This document shows positions 8,722 through 17,634 of a DNA stretch of 64,000 nucleotides, in pieces. The position numbers and the translations under genes are program-made. This DNA comes from Sulfolobales archaeon (GTDB taxonomy: Archaea > Thermoproteota > Thermoprotei_A > Sulfolobales > NBVN01): NCBI GenBank assembly GCA_025058345.1, contig JANXEN010000004.1, positions 114,929 through 178,928 on the forward strand. The letters run 5' to 3'. Positions within the stretch are counted from its first letter, which is position 1; every line of letters starts with the position of its first letter. The notes under the pieces are model-generated. The model was not told where the DNA came from. It did no database searches and saw nothing but the letters and a program-made list of their open reading frames with translations.

Positions 8722-10614
8722 ATGCCAAAAAGAGTGTTAGGTAGGAAAACCAATATCGCTGTAATTGGAATCACAGGTGTTATGGCGCTTTACAACATAT
8801 ATGTGTTACTGCTTACTGCCTATGACGTAGTTCTACACATGGTTCTAAATGCTGCTTTCGTCCTCCCACTATCATTTATAGTGTATGCTGCAAGAGCTAA
8901 AGATGTCAATAAACTTCCTTGGTATGATATCGTATTAGCATTAGTTTCTGCGATCCCACCTGTAATTCTCTACTTGAATCCATCATGGATTTATGAGAGG
9001 ATGTGGTTCTCTACATCAGTGACTGACCTCCAGCTAATTCTAGGTGTGATCTTCATAGCCACCATAGTAGAGGCTACTAGAAGGGCTGGAGGTCTGGCAA
9101 TCTGTCTGCTAGTGATTTTCTTCTTGGTGTACCTTAACATCGGGCCGTCAATACCGGATCCATTTAGACATAGGGGAATGCGGTTTGATAGGATAGTGGA
9201 ACTCAACTACTTAACCACTTACGGCACTTTTACAACACCTCTCCAGGTGATGTCTACTTACGTTATCGCATTCACTATATTGGGGGCTGTCTTTAATGAG
9301 GTCGGTATAGGTAAATTCTTCATAGACCTTGCTAAGGCTTTAGTCGGTAAGCTGGTTGGAGGTCCAGCTAAGATTGCTGTAGTTGCGTCATCACTTTTCG
9401 GAACTATTTCAGGGTCAGCAGTCGCCAACGTTTACGGTACTGGCATCATAACTATCCCTACTATGAAGTCTTTGGGTTATCCCTCCAGGTTTGCTGGTGC
9501 GGTTGAGGCTGTAGCATCTACTGGTGGTCAGATAATGCCTCCTGTTATGGGTGCTGCAGCATTCGTTATGGCTGAATTACTTAACGTACCTTACGCAAGG
9601 ATAATGGTAGCTGCAATAATACCAGCACTACTATACTACCTAGGAGTATATGTACAGGTACACTACTACTCAGTAAGACATGGATTAAAAGGACTACCTA
9701 AAGAAGAGATACCAAGCCTTAAAAAATTGATGATTGAAAGAGGCTACATGCTCATACCTATGGCTGTATTAGTATATATAGTTGCGGTAATGATGTGGTC
9801 ACCAGTAACAGCAGCGTTCATAGCAATGTTCATAACGATAGCATTAAGCTACATAAAGAGAGATACGTGGATGACACCAAAGAAAATATATGTAGCACTA
9901 GCTAAGGGAGCTGAGGAAGCCATATCTATCTTAGTTATTGGTGCTGCAGCAGGCATCATCATAGGCTCGATTTCGTTTTCAGGCACAGGCCTCAGGTTAA
10001 GTAGTTTAGTCCTTGAAGCGTCTATGGGTATATTAGTTATAGCTCTCTTATTCGTAGCGATGCTGACTTTAATAATGGGTATGGGTGTACCTACTACTGC
10101 CGCATACGTTATGACTGCTGCACTCTCGGTCCCAGCCCTAGCTAGGTTGGGGGTAGATACCTTCCCATCGCACTTCTTCATATTTTACTATGCCACTATT
10201 TCAGCAATAACACCTCCAGTTGCCTTAGCTGCATACGCTGCCGCTTCAATAGCTAAGGATGACCCAATGAGGATCGGTTTCCTAGCATCAAGGCTTGGTT
10301 TCGCTGCATTAATAGTTCCATTCATCATAATATTTAAGCCCGGACTCCTCCTAGTCATCAATGAGCCATTGCCGATAATCGTTGAGAATATTGTAACAGC
10401 ATTTATAGCTACCTACGCATTAGGGCTTGCTTTTGAAGGGTTTTATATAAGGAACATGAACATCATTGAGAGGGTTTTACTTATTGCAGGTGGATTGCTG
10501 TTATTCGCACCGACTAACATCGAAATAGATATTCTAGCCTCATTACTAATTGCTATTGGAATCTTAATCCATAGAAAGAGAAGTGGGAAAGCGGTGTTAC
10601 CTCAGAGAACATAA
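8722..10614 (+). CDS. TRAP transporter fused permease (DctQ-DctM type)
   Basis: A 630-residue, highly hydrophobic protein with the fused 4-TM plus 12-TM organisation of TRAP permeases, usually found with TAXI-type binding proteins. Typical DctM segments are present, such as GTISGSAVANVYGTG, STGGQIMPPVMGAAAF and IMGMGVPTTAAYV. It would import an organic acid or amino-acid-like solute driven by an ion gradient. A TATA-like AAATTTATAAATG lies at 8655-8667 and GGGGTG precedes the ATG. No gene for a periplasmic binding protein is adjacent or recognisable in the window, which is unusual because TRAP uptake depends on one. Confidence 0.9.
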   Translation: MPKRVLGRKTNIAVIGITGVMALYNIYVLLLTAYDVVLHMVLNAAFVLPLSFIVYAARAKDVNKLPWYDIVLALVSAIPPVILYLNPSWIYERMWFSTSVTDLQLILGVIFIATIVEATRRAGGLAICLLVIFFLVYLNIGPSIPDPFRHRGMRFDRIVELNYLTTYGTFTTPLQVMSTYVIAFTILGAVFNEVGIGKFFIDLAKALVGKLVGGPAKIAVVASSLFGTISGSAVANVYGTGIITIPTMKSLGYPSRFAGAVEAVASTGGQIMPPVMGAAAFVMAELLNVPYARIMVAAIIPALLYYLGVYVQVHYYSVRHGLKGLPKEEIPSLKKLMIERGYMLIPMAVLVYIVAVMMWSPVTAAFIAMFITIALSYIKRDTWMTPKKIYVALAKGAEEAISILVIGAAAGIIIGSISFSGTGLRLSSLVLEASMGILVIALLFVAMLTLIMGMGVPTTAAYVMTAALSVPALARLGVDTFPSHFFIFYYATISAITPPVALAAYAAASIAKDDPMRIGFLASRLGFAALIVPFIIIFKPGLLLVINEPLPIIVENIVTAFIATYALGLAFEGFYIRNMNIIERVLLIAGGLLLFAPTNIEIDILASLLIAIGILIHRKRSGKAVLPQRT

Positions 10615-10692
10615 TTAAAGCTTAAGTGATCATATAATATTAATTAATTATTTTTAAATAAACAGCTTTGTAGTTTAATAGGGTGGTCTCTA

Positions 10693-11790
10693 ATGCTCAA
10701 AAAATTTGCAAATCTGCTGGTTAATTACTGCATTAATGCTTCAAGAGGTGATGAAGTGAGAGTATCAGCTACTTATGAAGCGATGCCTCTGGTCAGGGAA
10801 TTATGGCTGGAGCTCATAAAGAATAATGCCTACCCGCATCTCAACATGGTTGATGAGGTATTGGATGAGGTATTTTATAAATACTCAGGAGATGAACTGC
10901 TTAGACACGTTTCTAAAATTGATAAATTTATCTATGAGAACGTTAACGCATCTATTTCGATAATCTCGAGCACACATACAAAGCATCTAGTTAACGTTGA
11001 TCCTGAAAGGATTAAAAGTAGGTCTCAGGCAGTGAGAGTTCTGAATGAGATCTTCATTAGAAGGGATGCTGATGGAAGTCTAAGATGGACTGTGACTATA
11101 TTTCCAACTAAGGCTTTAGCTCAGGAGGCCGGGATGTCTTTGATAACGTATGAGGATTTCCTGTATAAGGCTCTGAAGCTCTACGAAGATGATGTTGTTA
11201 GCGCTTGGAGGAAACAGACCGAATACCAGGCTAAGATAATTAAGTTGCTTGAAAGTGTTAGTGAGCTTAGGTATTTTGGCGACGGTGTAGACTTGACTTT
11301 AAGGGTTGATGGTAGGAAGTGGATTAACGATGACGGTAGAAAGAACATGCCTGGCGGTGAAGTGTATACAGCACCTATCGAAGATAGCGTAGAGGGGTTC
11401 ATAACCTTTACTTACCCGGCGATATGGAGGGGTGTTGAAGTAGAAGGTATTAAGTTAATATTTAAACGAGGTGTAGTTGTTGATGCATCTGCTGTTAAGG
11501 GTGAGCCGTTCCTCAGAAAAATATTGAGTGTTGATGAAGGTTCTAGAAGAGTTGGTGAGATAGCGTTTGGCCTTAACTACGGCATCGATAGTTTTACTAA
11601 GCAAATACTACTTGATGAGAAGATAGGGGGCACCATACACTTAGCTTTAGGGTCCGCATATTCAACTACTGGAGGCACTAACAGATCTGCGATACATTGG
11701 GACCTCATAAGAGATATGAGGGGAAGTAAGATATTTGCGGATGGGGACCTTATATACTCCGATGGGAAGTTCCTTAGTGAGGTAACATGA
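10693..11790 (+). CDS. M29-family aminopeptidase (thermophilic aminopeptidase)
   Basis: Cobalt- or zinc-dependent exopeptidase of 365 residues that removes N-terminal residues from peptides. Metal-binding positions of the M29 family are visible: Glu in PGGEVYTAP, Glu in GEIAFGLNYG, His in TIHLALG and the HWD motif near the C-terminus. The length is slightly under the bacterial 410. ATG start with GGGTGG seven bases upstream and a TATA-like TATTTTTAAATA near 10648. The stop overlaps the riboflavin synthase start by four bases. Confidence 0.9.
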   Translation: MLKKFANLLVNYCINASRGDEVRVSATYEAMPLVRELWLELIKNNAYPHLNMVDEVLDEVFYKYSGDELLRHVSKIDKFIYENVNASISIISSTHTKHLVNVDPERIKSRSQAVRVLNEIFIRRDADGSLRWTVTIFPTKALAQEAGMSLITYEDFLYKALKLYEDDVVSAWRKQTEYQAKIIKLLESVSELRYFGDGVDLTLRVDGRKWINDDGRKNMPGGEVYTAPIEDSVEGFITFTYPAIWRGVEVEGIKLIFKRGVVVDASAVKGEPFLRKILSVDEGSRRVGEIAFGLNYGIDSFTKQILLDEKIGGTIHLALGSAYSTTGGTNRSAIHWDLIRDMRGSKIFADGDLIYSDGKFLSEVT

Positions 11791-12257
11791 TTAAGGTAGG
11801 GATAGTAGATACTACATTCGCTAGGGTAGATATGGGATCGATTGCGGAGAAGGTTATTAAGGATTCTTTACCTAATGTTAGGGTCTTTAGGTATACTGTC
11901 CCAGGAATTAAGGATATACCTATAGCAGCTAAAAAGCTTATGGAGGAATCCGAATGCGACGGTGTCATAACCCTTGGATGGGTGGGTAAGACGTTAACTG
12001 ATAAGTTAAGTTACGTATCTATGAGTATAGGGCTTCAGATGGTTCAGCTTATGTGCGGTAAGCACATCATAGATGTTACTGTTCATGAGGATGAAAGTGA
12101 TGATGAGTCAACACTCCATGAAATAGCTGTCGATAGAGTTAAAAAACACGCAGCTAATCTAGTTAAATTACTAGTCGGTGGGGGGGAAGCGTTAAGACCA
12201 TACGCAGGTAAGGGCTTAAGGCAAGGTAAACCTGACGTAGGCCCCATCAATCCTTAA
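11787..12257 (+). CDS. ribC: archaeal-type riboflavin synthase
   Basis: A 156-residue protein of the archaeal RibC family, related to lumazine synthase rather than to bacterial RibE. It dismutates 6,7-dimethyl-8-ribityllumazine to riboflavin. Diagnostic stretches are VGIVDTTFARVDMG, YTVPGIKDIPIAAKKL and VTVHEDE. The ATGA overlap with the aminopeptidase gene indicates translational coupling, although no metabolic link between the two is obvious. Confidence 0.92.
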   Translation: MIKVGIVDTTFARVDMGSIAEKVIKDSLPNVRVFRYTVPGIKDIPIAAKKLMEESECDGVITLGWVGKTLTDKLSYVSMSIGLQMVQLMCGKHIIDVTVHEDESDDESTLHEIAVDRVKKHAANLVKLLVGGGEALRPYAGKGLRQGKPDVGPINP

Positions 12258-12329
12258 ATAACCAACAGTTTTAAAATCCCTTAATTGAAGTGTTTACTGG
12301 GATATATCATCAAGGTATTTAAAGAGTCA

Positions 12330-12911
12330 ATGTTGAGTATAGCATCATATGTCGTAAGGTCAGTAGACGTCGTTAAGGAATATCAGGTTGAGGACTTCAT
12401 CAAAGAACTTCTCAACATCTATAACAGTAATAATAAGTTAATCGTGGTCGGTGCAGGTCGTTCAGGACTTATAGGTAGGGCGTTCGCTATGAGGTTAATG
12501 CATTTAGGGTTTAACGTATACGTGCTGGGAGATACTGTAGTACCATCACTACGTCCTAACGACCTAATGATAGCTATTTCAGGTTCAGGTAGGACTAAAT
12601 TAGTAATAACTGTTGCTGAGGCAGCTAAATCCGTTGGAGCTAAGGTAATAGCTATAACGACCTACGTAAACTCACCATTAGCTAATATAGCCGATATGGT
12701 TGTTGAGGTACCCGGTAGGACTAAGATCAGCGACCAAAATGATTACTACTTAAGGCAGTTAATGGGTATCTACGAACCTCTCGCTCCATTAGGCACCCTA
12801 TTTGAGGTAACTACTATGATTATGTTAGATGCTGTAGTGGCTGAGTTAATGGTTAGGTTAGGTAAGACTGAAGAAGATCTGAAGAAACTACATGCTAACA
12901 TAGAGATATAA
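12330..12911 (+). CDS. hxlB: 6-phospho-3-hexuloisomerase (SIS domain), copy 1
   Basis: SIS-domain isomerase interconverting hexulose-6-phosphate and fructose-6-phosphate. In archaea it works with hexulose-phosphate synthase to make ribulose-5-phosphate. The motifs [31 protein letters not shown] and [11 protein letters not shown] are strong. A longer frame opens at TTG 12285. I prefer ATG 12330 because its N-terminus (MLSIASYVV) aligns with the second copy at 36412-36990 and fits the usual 180-200 residues. No hexulose-phosphate synthase is visible in the window. Confidence 0.88.
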   Translation: MLSIASYVVRSVDVVKEYQVEDFIKELLNIYNSNNKLIVVGAGRSGLIGRAFAMRLMHLGFNVYVLGDTVVPSLRPNDLMIAISGSGRTKLVITVAEAAKSVGAKVIAITTYVNSPLANIADMVVEVPGRTKISDQNDYYLRQLMGIYEPLAPLGTLFEVTTMIMLDAVVAELMVRLGKTEEDLKKLHANIEI

Positions 12912-12929
12912 CTGCTGGAATTTCAATCC

Positions 12930-12968
12930 ACGTTGATTAAGTTTTACCATATGCTTATATATCAACGT
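12930..12968. promoter_or_regulatory. inverted repeat flanking the promoter of the MBL hydrolase gene
   Basis: ACGTTGAT (12930-12937) and ATCAACGT (12961-12968) are perfect eight-base arms 23 bases apart. The TATA-like GCTTATATAT at 12953-12962 abuts and partly overlaps the right arm. Transcription from this box would begin near 12980, close to the GTG start at 12983. Arms flanking a promoter fit an operator; a stem-loop ending the hexuloisomerase transcript is an alternative. Confidence 0.4.
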
Positions 12969-12982
12969 TTGAACTAAAGCTG

Positions 12983-13879
12983 GTGGTTGTGACGTATCGT
13001 TCTTTAAGGAAGAATATATTTATCGTCCCTGGAAGCCCTATCACATTAATTACGAAATTCGATGATTGTAATTGGATGATAGATCCTGGGATGGGAGGTG
13101 ATAGAGTCAATTCTTTATCAAACGTTTTAGATAGAGTGAACATACGTGATTACAATATTTTAGTATCACATACACATTACGACCATGTAGAAACTCTTAC
13201 TTACTTCTCAGGTAGGGAGATTTACGTTAATGAATTTGAATATAGTCAGTTAATAAATCCTACCGTACGTGAGCAAGCTACTTACGGCTTCAATCCACTA
13301 CCGAGGCTGTTAGGGCTGCAACAGCGTTTAATCCCAAGTTATAATGTGAAAACATTCTCGTTAGCTAACGCAGGGAGTTTAAGCTCCCTCAAATTGCTAG
13401 ACTTAAGCGGTCATTCACCGGGACTTACTGGAGTTATTCTAGATGATGTAGTGTTTGTTGGGGATGCGTTGTTCGGCGACGTTTTACTGAAGAGAGTTGG
13501 TATACCATATCACAGCGACGTTTTTAAGTCGCTGAGGGTGTTGGACGATACGTTAAGGGTTCTCTCAGATAAGGGTTTTGAAGCTGTTCTAAGTCATGGA
13601 CCGGTTATTAAGAATCAGAAATTCGGGGAATTAATCGAATTTAACATTAGGAGGATTAAGCAGGTCATTGAGTTATTGACGAATGAGCTGGACGTAGGGG
13701 GAACAATAGAAGAGCTGACTATTAAAGTATTGAAGTCATTGGGTGCAGAGATCAGCGCATCTAGCGTTTACCTTGGTTCAGTTACGACGTCATCAATAGT
13801 TAGTAAGTTATTTCAGGATGGGAGATTAGACCATGCGGTTTGTGATGTAGGGGTTAAGTGGAAGCTGAGGAGGTATTAA
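12983..13879 (+). CDS. metallo-beta-lactamase-fold hydrolase
   Basis: A 298-residue MBL-fold protein. The HxHxDH metal motif reads SHTHYDHVE, followed by the His of LSGHSPG, the Asp of VFVGDALFG and a late His in LSHGP. This gives a complete two-metal glyoxalase II-like site. The last 80 residues are a helical extension that could be a small winged-helix-like C-terminal domain. Substrate is not known. The GTG start lies close to the transcription start predicted from the TATA-like box, suggesting a leaderless mRNA. Confidence 0.82.
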   Translation: MVVTYRSLRKNIFIVPGSPITLITKFDDCNWMIDPGMGGDRVNSLSNVLDRVNIRDYNILVSHTHYDHVETLTYFSGREIYVNEFEYSQLINPTVREQATYGFNPLPRLLGLQQRLIPSYNVKTFSLANAGSLSSLKLLDLSGHSPGLTGVILDDVVFVGDALFGDVLLKRVGIPYHSDVFKSLRVLDDTLRVLSDKGFEAVLSHGPVIKNQKFGELIEFNIRRIKQVIELLTNELDVGGTIEELTIKVLKSLGAEISASSVYLGSVTTSSIVSKLFQDGRLDHAVCDVGVKWKLRRY

Positions 13880-13970
13880 GAGTTCTTCCTCCATATTCAA
13901 ATGCAGTTACCTCAGCTGCAGTAATTTATTACATAACATAGTTTTATTAAATTATTCATCAAAGTTTTGA

Positions 13971-14399
13971 GTGATGGGGGTTATGGTTAGCGGTTCTGTA
14001 AAGACTGGGGTCGCTGTTCCTAGAGACATTATGGAGGAGTTTGAAGATCTAGCTAAGAAATTAGGCTATAAGAGTAGGTCTAGGGCTTTTCAAGATGCTG
14101 TACAGCTTTTTATAACCACTCACAGGTGGGTTGGTTTAAGTGGTTTATTAGCTGGATGTGTTGTAGTTATATACAATCATGAGGAGCATGGAGTTGAGGA
14201 GAGGTTGACGGATATACAGCATAGATTTCTAGACGTCATATCTGCCGCTATGCATATCCATCTAACTAGCACTCACTGTATGTTAGTCATCACTTTAAGG
14301 GGTGATGCTGGTAGGGTTAAAGATCTTTATAAAGAGTTAAGCGGGATAAGAGGTGTTACTCACATACAGCCAGCATTTAGCCTAATACCTAGGGATTAA
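13971..14399 (+). CDS. nikR: nickel-responsive regulator NikR
   Basis: A 142-residue regulator with an N-terminal ribbon-helix-helix DNA-binding domain (KTGVAVPRDIMEEFEDLAKKL) and a C-terminal ACT-like nickel-binding domain. Nickel ligands of the E. coli protein are all matched: His in DIQHRF, the HIH pair in AAMHIHL and the Cys in THCMLV. It would repress nickel uptake or nickel-enzyme genes when nickel is plentiful. Several ATG/GTG codons cluster at the start (13971, 13974, 13983). No nickel transporter is adjacent. Nickel-related genes in the window are larE, a larA homologue and a hydrogenase-type maturation protease. Confidence 0.93.
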   Translation: MMGVMVSGSVKTGVAVPRDIMEEFEDLAKKLGYKSRSRAFQDAVQLFITTHRWVGLSGLLAGCVVVIYNHEEHGVEERLTDIQHRFLDVISAAMHIHLTSTHCMLVITLRGDAGRVKDLYKELSGIRGVTHIQPAFSLIPRD

Positions 14400-14433
14400 A
14401 GGAATAAAAGATTAGTAGTTTAATTTACTGTAG

Positions 14434-14721
14434 GTGGTGGGTGTGGTAAGCTATATGTATTTATTGATGTCTTTGGGAATGTTCCTCATATTCGCTGGTA
14501 CTTTCCTCATATTGATAGATGTGATTAGGAGGACGTCAAGCAGTGAGGTCAGAAGTGGTGAGAAGAGGGTTGAGGTCGGTGGTGCTGTGATCGTAGGTCC
14601 TATACCGATCGTGTTTGGATCTAATAAAGGTATTACTAAGGTTATGTTGATTTTGGCTATACTTCTAACTGCAATGGTGTTAGTTCTGACCGTAGTGAAC
14701 TACTTGGTGATGATGAGGTGA
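14434..14721 (+). CDS. DUF131 (TIGR00304) small membrane protein, copy 1
   Basis: A 95-residue protein with an N-terminal membrane helix (about residues 5-26), a soluble loop containing GGAVIVGPIPIVFGSN, and a second membrane helix near the C-terminus. That loop is the signature of the archaeal DUF131/TIGR00304 family of unknown function. It begins a short run of overlapping genes: a second DUF131-like protein, then a TldD-like protease. Confidence 0.78.
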   Translation: MVGVVSYMYLLMSLGMFLIFAGTFLILIDVIRRTSSSEVRSGEKRVEVGGAVIVGPIPIVFGSNKGITKVMLILAILLTAMVLVLTVVNYLVMMR

Positions 14722-14984
14722 ATTTAACAGTTTTAGGTATATCGCTAATTATTATTGGCATTCTTTTACTAACGGTTGCTCCTCTAATTTCCCTGCAGTT
14801 CGGCGGTGTTCCTGTAGATGTTGGGGGCCTTACATGCGTTGTCATATTCTTCATACCTATATGTTTCTCGGTAGGGGTACCTCCGACTGTGACAGCTTTA
14901 TTTGCGGTAGCGATCTTAGCTGTATTTGCTATAATTTCATATATCGCTTACAGGGCATATAGGTCTGTCTCAGGGCATCAGTGA
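14718..14984 (+). CDS. DUF131-like small membrane protein, copy 2
   Basis: An 88-residue protein with two or three membrane helices. The segment FGGVPVDVGGLTCVVIFFIPICF resembles the G-rich loop of the preceding DUF131 protein in a degenerate form. The GTG start overlaps the upstream stop by four bases, so the pair is co-translated and may form a heteromer. Function is not known. Confidence 0.62.
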   Translation: MNLTVLGISLIIIGILLLTVAPLISLQFGGVPVDVGGLTCVVIFFIPICFSVGVPPTVTALFAVAILAVFAIISYIAYRAYRSVSGHQ

Positions 14985-14987
14985 ACT

Positions 14988-16235
14988 ATGGGGGAATATA
15001 GAGATTTAGTTACGTACGAAGAAGAGAACTTAGAATTAGCTTTTAGGGACAATAATTACGAATGCAATAAGTCCCACGTTAAGGTAGATGTTAAGAGGGA
15101 ATTTAGAGATGGTAAATGGAAAATAATATCGTGTCAAGGATGCGATGTTAATTCTTTGACTTACCTTCAGACGTTGAATCTTGTTCAGTCAAACGAGTTG
15201 AGTTATGATTTAAGTGAGGTTGAGTTCTATGTAGGCAGCATCTCTTTGGGTGAGCCACTACATGGAGTAGTTAAGTTATTGAAGTCTGCTTCAGATGTTT
15301 GTAATGAGTTGAGAGCTACCGCCGTAGAAAGATGTGAGGTAATCATAAACGTTAGGAATTACCGTAAGTCAATCATGAGGGATTTTGGTGAGGCATCCGA
15401 AGGGAAGGCGATTGTGGAATTCATAGTCGGAGTAGTGAGTAAGTTAGGTAAGTATGGATACGGAGGTCTTTACAGGGCATTTATAGCGAGGTCAAACTTA
15501 ATCGATGATGCATTAGTAGATAGGCTAATTAGGGAGGCGTATAGGAAGAGCTTAATTAGCTGTAGAAGTAAGGCGTTAAATCCCATAAATATTGGACGTC
15601 ATTTTATGATACTTAAATCTGAAGCTTCAGCAGCATTCATACATGAAGTGTCACACCTACTTGAAGTTACAGCAATAAATAAGTTGAATCTAGGGTCTAA
15701 GGTAGGTCCTGATGATTTCCACCTGTGTGATGCTCCACATGAACCTTCCTCCCCCACTATAAGGTTATTCGATGACGAAGGTGTATCAACAGTAAGGAGG
15801 AGCTTAATTGAAGGAGGGCTGATAACTGATTACCACCATACAATATCTACGGCTTGGAGGTACAACAGTATTGCAGGTTCTGCATATGGGTTATATCATC
15901 CCCCAATACCATTCCACACCACGTTAGTTATGAAGCCCGGCGATTGGAGGGATGATGAGATAATTGCTGAAACTAAGAAGGGATTCGTTATTGAAGACAT
16001 AGTTATGGCTAATGTGTCGGATTCTTATATAAGGATAGTACCAGAAAGAGCTGCCTATGTTGAAGGAGGTGAGATCAAGGAATTCGTTAAGTTAAATGAA
16101 GTTAAAATACCGATAAGGAAGATTTCGACGTTATCAGCCATCAGCAAAAGTCAGGTCTTAAGAGTAGGGTATGAGAAGAATTTCCTGGTTGCTGAGTTAG
16201 CCCCAACGATTAAGGTCGAGGGTTACGTAAGTTAA
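14988..16235 (+). CDS. TldD/PmbA-family putative metalloprotease with an HExxH motif
   Basis: A 415-residue member of the TldD/PmbA family of modulator-of-gyrase proteases. Family features are FDDEGVSTVRRSLIEGGLITDY, the following HHT, and the C-terminal AYVEGGEIKEFV. Canonical TldD has HExxxH, but here the zinc motif is HEVSH at residues 219-223, one residue shorter and like classic HExxH peptidases. The downstream stretch between the motif and the DDEG segment is also cysteine- and histidine-rich (FHLCDAPHEP). No PmbA partner gene is adjacent. It starts three bases after the second DUF131 gene, and its 3' end overlaps the convergent M48-like gene by 26 bases. Confidence 0.8.
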   Translation: MGEYRDLVTYEEENLELAFRDNNYECNKSHVKVDVKREFRDGKWKIISCQGCDVNSLTYLQTLNLVQSNELSYDLSEVEFYVGSISLGEPLHGVVKLLKSASDVCNELRATAVERCEVIINVRNYRKSIMRDFGEASEGKAIVEFIVGVVSKLGKYGYGGLYRAFIARSNLIDDALVDRLIREAYRKSLISCRSKALNPINIGRHFMILKSEASAAFIHEVSHLLEVTAINKLNLGSKVGPDDFHLCDAPHEPSSPTIRLFDDEGVSTVRRSLIEGGLITDYHHTISTAWRYNSIAGSAYGLYHPPIPFHTTLVMKPGDWRDDEIIAETKKGFVIEDIVMANVSDSYIRIVPERAAYVEGGEIKEFVKLNEVKIPIRKISTLSAISKSQVLRVGYEKNFLVAELAPTIKVEGYVS

Positions 16236-16800
16236 GGGAGGAGCTTGCATCTGAAAGCCGCTCTACACTTATGAAATTATTAGTACATTTATTGGCTTCC
16301 ATCTCATCACATATGCTCAGTAGTTTAAGGATACCGTAGGTGGTGAGTAATGTTAGCGGTGTTAACGCTAAGAGTAACGGCGTAGTTAATTGCCTCTGGA
16401 AGTGGATAAGAACTGTCACCATAGATGGTATTAGAGAAGCTTTAGCTATCAGGAATTTAAGTGATGATTTATTCATTATGTGACATGCTTCATGAATCAC
16501 ACATACAACATTTAAATACTTTTTAAAGCTATTGAAAAGTATTTCAGCGTTGGCTATGATGACCGGGGTTGTGAATGGTAAAGATATCGAAGACCATCTA
16601 TAACTGTTGCTAATCCTCAGTTCAGGGGTCTTTCCAATAATATATGTAGTTATTTCATTTACGTCGAACTTAACCGTATTTGAGAGGTAACTGATGTTGC
16701 TGCATTTAATTGAGTTTTTAATGACTAAAAAGTAATGAAGGTATTCAGTAATGATTGTAGCGATTAAAACGGTCGTAAATACAACAACCTCCTGAAGCAT
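16210..16800 (-). CDS. membrane metallopeptidase-like protein (HEACH motif, M48/M56-like)
   Basis: A 196-residue protein with a hydrophobic N-terminal segment, HEACH near residue 103, two adjacent membrane helices and CDEMEANKC about 60 residues later. HExxH followed by an E within a DExxA-like segment after a hydrophobic hairpin is the arrangement of M48/M56 membrane peptidases. The protein is shorter than typical HtpX (about 290) and lacks the first helices. ATG start at 16798-16800. It converges on and overlaps the TldD-like gene. Substrate unknown; the assignment rests on motifs only. Confidence 0.6.
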   Translation of the reverse strand: MLQEVVVFTTVLIATIITEYLHYFLVIKNSIKCSNISYLSNTVKFDVNEITTYIIGKTPELRISNSYRWSSISLPFTTPVIIANAEILFNSFKKYLNVVCVIHEACHIMNKSSLKFLIAKASLIPSMVTVLIHFQRQLTTPLLLALTPLTLLTTYGILKLLSICDEMEANKCTNNFISVERLSDASSSLNLRNPRP

Positions 16801-16866
16801 AAACTCCTCATAAATAATTGCTAAGCATTAATTTATAAGAATTTATTAATAAATATGGTGCCTTAG

Positions 16867-17634
16867 ATGTTTGTAGACCCTCATACACATCTATTCATAA
16901 GTAATTACTCGACATTAGAAATAATTAAAAGAGAGAATTACCAGGAGGTATATGTCCTTGCTTATATTCCTTTCAAGCCTCAATACCACACTACTTTAGT
17001 AGAGTTATTTAGGTGGTTGATAGAGGTAGAACCTAGTAGGTTTAAAGATGTTGGAATTAACTTACGTGTAGGTTTAGGCATTCATCCAAGGAATATACCG
17101 TCTTCGGGGCTAACTTCACTATTGAACTCTTCTGAGGAGTTTTTAATAAAGGCAGACCTTATTGGTGAGGTCGGTCTTGAATTAGGTACTGAAGAAGAAG
17201 TTATGGTGCTGTCTGAAATGTTGAGACTTGCGGATATTTTAGATAAACCAGTCATCATCCACACACCGAGGAGGGGTAAAGACCTCATCCTCAAGAAACT
17301 ACTTAACGTACTAAGTCTAAGTAGGGTACAGCCTAATAGGGTCGTAGTTGATCACGCGTCTTATGAGTTGATTGAAGAATTTCTGAGTTTTGGGACGTTG
17401 GTTGGACTTACCGTACAGCCTGGAAAGCTGAACGTAAGTCAACTAGTAGAGTTAGTGAAGAGTTACCCAGAATTAATAGAGGTAGGGATGGTTAATAGTG
17501 ATTGTGGACGAGATCCATCAGAGCCATTAGCGGTTAAGTTAGCGTATGAGGGCTTAATCAGTGCTGGAATCAGCGGTCTTGATGCGTTAAAATTAGTTCG
17601 TAACAATGCTTTGAAACTCGTTAGTAAGTCATGA
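16867..17634 (+). CDS. TatD-like TIM-barrel metal-dependent hydrolase (COG1099-like)
   Basis: A 255-residue amidohydrolase-superfamily protein starting MFVDPHTHLF, with the HxH metal motif at the first strand. Other metal-site segments are GEVGLELG, KPVIIHTPRRGK, VVDHASYE and NSDCGRDPSEP. The pattern matches the archaeal COG1099 group of predicted TatD-related hydrolases. TatD relatives are nucleases or esterases; the actual substrate here is unknown. Confidence 0.82.
   Translation: MFVDPHTHLFISNYSTLEIIKRENYQEVYVLAYIPFKPQYHTTLVELFRWLIEVEPSRFKDVGINLRVGLGIHPRNIPSSGLTSLLNSSEEFLIKADLIGEVGLELGTEEEVMVLSEMLRLADILDKPVIIHTPRRGKDLILKKLLNVLSLSRVQPNRVVVDHASYELIEEFLSFGTLVGLTVQPGKLNVSQLVELVKSYPELIEVGMVNSDCGRDPSEPLAVKLAYEGLISAGISGLDALKLVRNNALKLVSKS

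Noticed and set aside
12921-12935. TTTCAATCCACG resembling part of a CRISPR repeat.
   Set aside because: There is a single copy with no repeat-spacer structure and no cas genes in the window.
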